A stretch of 7,854 nucleotides of DNA, from NCBI GenBank assembly GCA_900752335.1, contig CAADUZ010000022.1:1-7854 (forward strand), given 5' to 3'. Under the pieces are notes generated by a model. The model worked only from the letters and a program-made list of their open reading frames with translations, had not been told where the DNA came from and did not search any database. Numbering within the stretch: the first letter of the stretch is position 1; each line of letters begins with the position of its first letter. Shown piece after piece: positions 5,288 to 7,854 of the stretch. Both the position numbers and the translations under genes were made by a program. The DNA comes from Clostridia bacterium (lineage in GTDB: Bacteria > Bacillota > Clostridia > TANB77 > CAG-508).

Positions 5288-5413
5288 CTAGTTATTTTTG
5301 TTTTTTCTTTTTAATACAACTATTCCTGTTGTTATTCCTAATAATGAAATTATTGCACTACCTATTAGCAATATATAATTCATTTCACTACCAGTTTGAA
5401 TCTTTGGTATTAG
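5288..5413 (-). other. Cell-wall sorting signal of the adhesin
   Basis: LIPKIQTG, then a polar stretch, a hydrophobic helix of about 22 residues and a basic tail KRKNKNN. The pentapeptide aligned to LPXTG is KIQTG, which lacks the Leu-Pro pair; a Pro is present two residues earlier. Confidence 0.8.
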
Positions 5414-7854
5414 TTTATTATAATAAGTGAATGTGCATATAGAGTCATTATCTTCTAATAATTCTCCATCTGCAAAAGTACCTTCATTATTTATTTCAAC
5501 TTTAACTGCTTTGTCTGATAATTGGTAACCCCAAGGTGCTTTTGTTTCCTTAATATAATATGTTCCATACCTTAAATCTTCAAAAGTAACTGTTCCACTT
5601 TCTTTGTCTGCTTTAACTTCTTTGATTAATTTTGTACATTCTGGATCTTCATATATTCCAAACTTAAATTTTGCTTTTATTGTTTCTTTTGTTTCGCTAT
5701 CTGCTTTAATTACTTTTATCGTTTTTAGTATTGGCATATCTTTCATTTCAACTAACTGTGTTTCTTTGTCAGTAGTTACTACAAAATTTATAGACTCTGC
5801 AACTTCATATCCATAAGGACAAGTTTTTTCTGTCAATGTATATTCCTTGCCTTCTTCTAATCCAGTAACATGATGTGGCACATTTGTAGAAGTCCATTTG
5901 TCTATGACATTTCCATCTTTATCAGTTACTTCAAGTTCAGCTCCTGGTAATTCTTCACCTGTTACTAAATCAGTTTTAGACACTAATACCACTTTATCAA
6001 TCATCTCTATTTTTTGAGTTTCTTTATCCTTGCTTACTGTAAATTCTATATCTGTAGCTTTAACATATCCATCTATTGCAATTTCTTCGCGCATAACATA
6101 TGTTTCGCCCTCGATTAATCCTTGTATTCTATGTGGTTCTTTTCCAGATACCCATTTATCTACAATGTTTTTCGTTTTTGTATTTGTAACAATTATTGTA
6201 GCACCTTCAAGTTCATCTCCTGCAATATCTTTCTTGCTCATTTCTACAATTTTGTCAATCATTTCTATCTTTTGTGTTTCTTTGTCTTTACTTACTGTAA
6301 ATTCAACATCTGTTGCAATTACATATCCTTCAGGTGCATATTCTTCATGTAAAGTATATGTTTTCCCCTCTACTAAATTTTTAATTTTATGTGCTTCATT
6401 AGTAGAAGTCCATTCATCAACTATGTTACCCTCTTTATCAAATACTTTTAGTTCAGCACCTTCTATTTCTTCGCCGCCTATGTCGTTCTTAGTCATTTCC
6501 ACTATTTTATCTATCATTACAACTTTCTGTGTTTCATTTGTATTTTCTACTCTAAATTTAACTTCTGTAGCTTTAACATATCCAAGTGGAGCTAAATCTT
6601 CTCTTAATGTGTATTCTTTTCCAACTGTTAAGCCTTCTATAGTATGTGTTTTATTTGAAGAAGTCCATTTATCTATTACTTTTCCATTTTCATCTATAAC
6701 AGATAATTCTGCTCCCTCTAATTCTTTATCTCCTGTAATTGTTGTTTTTGAGATTTCTACAAGTGTAGTATCATTAACAACTTCTCTTGTTTCTGTATAT
6801 ACTTTTGTTGTAGTATCTTTTTGCGTAAATTTAACTTCATATTTTGTTTCATTTAATACTAACCCATCTAGTGTCTTAACTTCTTGTAGTTCATATGTTC
6901 CCATTGGTAATTTTTCCACTTTTAAGTTACCTTTTTTATCTACATTATAAGTATTTACTTCTTGTCCTTTTTTATAAATAATTGAGCCATCAGCTGGATC
7001 AATTATATCTACTTTTGCACTTAGCTTAAATTGTATTCCACTTAAATCCGATACATCTACTATTGATGTATCTACATTTTCTTTTAAGGCTACTGACTTA
7101 TCTACTATTAGAGTTCCAAATGGCTTATTATTTTTAATCTCAACTGTTTTAATATAATCTCCTGTATTGTCTTGGTCGTAATCTTTAATTGTATCTACTT
7201 TAAATTTTATCGAACTATCTAATTGTAAATAACCTGATGGTATTTTTATCTCTGACACTTCATATTCACCTACTGGTAGTAATAATGGTGTTACAACAGT
7301 TCCTTGTTCATCTCTTATATTATCATAACTTCCATCTACTACTACTAAATTTTTTGAATTAGTAGTAAATGAATTATAAACTGTACTACCCACTTTTTGT
7401 GTTATAATTTCACCTTTTTTATATATAATTTTTCCATTGCCTCTATCATAAATATCTTTAGCTGCTTTTATTTGAAAAGTTGCACTATTTAAAGATACTA
7501 TTTTTCCACTATCTGCATCTTTCTTCACTAATTTTATATAAGTTTCCATTTGTTCGTTATTTACATATAAATGTTTTATCTTCTTAGCGATTTCTACTAT
7601 TTCGCTTTCATCTTCTGTAATAGAAAATGTAAAGTCTGATGAAACATAGAAATCTTTTGGAGTCTTAGTTTCTTTAACTAGATATTTTCCGTATGGTAAT
7701 TTATTTTGTGTATAAGCATCTCCATTTTCATCTGTTACAATACTTTCATAGCTTGGTGCTATTTTTTGTGCTTCAGCAACTCTTTTTGAATCTACTTTTA
7801 CACTATTTCCATACTCATCTAATCCGTTCCATATTTCTGCATAACTATATCCTG
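5288..7854 (-). CDS. Large SpaA/CnaB-repeat surface adhesin with C-terminal sorting signal (5' end outside window)
   Basis: Cell-wall-anchored adhesin or pilin-like protein; 854 residues are visible. The frame is open to the right edge, so ATG 7549 is internal: 101 further codons lie upstream (…KLPYGKYLVKETKTPKDFYV…). Numbering from Met7549, a partial domain (7852-7550) is followed by CnaB-type domains at about 1-141, 142-260, four near-identical repeats (263-605) and a last domain 607-712. Each has the isopeptide pattern: an early Lys (K151, K268, K354, K439, K525), a Glu in the YxLxE..AP.GY motif (E100, E223, E317, E402, E488, E574, E668) and a terminal Asp/Asn (N140, N259, D347, D432, D518, D604, N711). 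The sorting region follows: KIQTG 716-720, hydrophobic 725-746, KRKNKNN tail. The motif departs from LPXTG, so a specialised sortase is likely. Presumed role: contact with recipient cells or host surfaces. A terminator follows. Confidence 0.93.
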   Translation of the reverse strand, partial: GYSYAEIWNGLDEYGNSVKVDSKRVAEAQKIAPSYESIVTDENGDAYTQNKLPYGKYLVKETKTPKDFYVSSDFTFSITEDESEIVEIAKKIKHLYVNNEQMETYIKLVKKDADSGKIVSLNSATFQIKAAKDIYDRGNGKIIYKKGEIITQKVGSTVYNSFTTNSKNLVVVDGSYDNIRDEQGTVVTPLLLPVGEYEVSEIKIPSGYLQLDSSIKFKVDTIKDYDQDNTGDYIKTVEIKNNKPFGTLIVDKSVALKENVDTSIVDVSDLSGIQFKLSAKVDIIDPADGSIIYKKGQEVNTYNVDKKGNLKVEKLPMGTYELQEVKTLDGLVLNETKYEVKFTQKDTTTKVYTETREVVNDTTLVEISKTTITGDKELEGAELSVIDENGKVIDKWTSSNKTHTIEGLTVGKEYTLREDLAPLGYVKATEVKFRVENTNETQKVVMIDKIVEMTKNDIGGEEIEGAELKVFDKEGNIVDEWTSTNEAHKIKNLVEGKTYTLHEEYAPEGYVIATDVEFTVSKDKETQKIEMIDKIVEMSKKDIAGDELEGATIIVTNTKTKNIVDKWVSGKEPHRIQGLIEGETYVMREEIAIDGYVKATDIEFTVSKDKETQKIEMIDKVVLVSKTDLVTGEELPGAELEVTDKDGNVIDKWTSTNVPHHVTGLEEGKEYTLTEKTCPYGYEVAESINFVVTTDKETQLVEMKDMPILKTIKVIKADSETKETIKAKFKFGIYEDPECTKLIKEVKADKESGTVTFEDLRYGTYYIKETKAPWGYQLSDKAVKVEINNEGTFADGELLEDNDSICTFTYYNKLIPKIQTGSEMNYILLIGSAIISLLGITTGIVVLKRKNKNN
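5735..6763 (-). repeat. Four tandem ~86-residue CnaB repeats in the adhesin
   Basis: Units at about 6763-6506, 6505-6251, 6250-5993 and 5992-5735 (86, 85, 86 and 86 codons). The shared pattern is [VI]-x-x-[SM]K, a G[AT][ETL] turn, V[IV]D.W[TV]S, H.[IV].GL, [EV]GK.YTL.E, GY..A and FTVSKDKETQKIEMIDK. Units 2 and 3 share the last 17-residue block exactly at protein level. Unit 4 has CPYGY where the others have AP-like residues. Confidence 0.92.

Noticed and set aside
5735..6763. CRISPR-like array
   Set aside because: Repeats are about 258 nt, coding, contiguous and divergent at synonymous sites; they are protein domain repeats.
6030..6950. Plus-strand 306-aa frame opposite the adhesin repeats
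   Set aside because: Its internal repeats mirror the CnaB repeats of the minus strand; low-complexity Ser/Val/Ile shadow.
5288..7549. Adhesin starting at ATG 7549
   Set aside because: The frame is open for 101 more codons to the window edge and encodes a further CnaB-like domain (KLPYGKYLVKETKTPKDF); no SD or signal peptide at this Met.

Overview
The window is very AT-rich and all of its genes lie on the minus strand, so transcription runs from high to low coordinates. Shine-Dalgarno sequences (AGGAGG) are strong and Arg codons are mostly AGA. Gene content is a VirD4-type coupling protein, a SpoVG-family protein, and a multidomain SpaA/CnaB surface protein with a C-terminal sorting signal. 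Together these point to a low-GC Bacillota host, Clostridia-like or a related gut lineage, and to the interior of an integrative conjugative element or conjugative plasmid. No relaxase, integrase, att site or tRNA is visible.

Layout in transcription order: (1) 7854-5288, the 3' part of a very large surface adhesin of CnaB/SpaA isopeptide domains, including four tandem ~86-residue repeats and a KIQTG-type anchor, closed by a UUCG-loop terminator. (2) 5220-4957, a SpoVG-family protein followed by a second hairpin. (3) 4878-4273, a 201-aa protein whose C-terminal half has the acidic pattern of RusA-like resolvases. (4) 4272-4058, a noncoding stretch dense in inverted repeats with four copies of a TCCGYTTG motif; it is a candidate oriT, operator or attenuator. 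(5) about 4057-3136, a winged-helix protein of replication-relaxation type. (6) 3158-1379, the VirD4/TraG coupling ATPase. (7) 1323-508, a protein with three S1 domains. (8) 524-36, a small winged-helix protein. (9) possibly the first codons of another gene at the left edge. Overlaps 4023/3158 and 1323/524 suggest translational coupling in the last block.

Two genes are out of frame with themselves. The coupling protein runs 480 aa in one frame, and its clear C-terminal continuation (122 codons) is in the +1 frame. The winged-helix gene has its likely RBS, ATG and first codons in a different frame from its body. In both, dropping one base at the string CGGA restores the frame. By my scan these two CGG triplets are the only in-frame CGG codons in all coding sequence of the window. 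This is either two indels (sequencing error or decay) that happen to create CGG, or +1 frameshifting at an unassigned or starved CGG codon. It is the most interesting observation here.

Working together (inference): the adhesin would promote cell contact, VirD4 would hand the relaxosome-DNA to the secretion channel, and SpoVG, the S1 protein and the winged-helix proteins would be regulatory or DNA/RNA-binding accessories. The RusA-like protein would act on branched DNA during transfer or replication.
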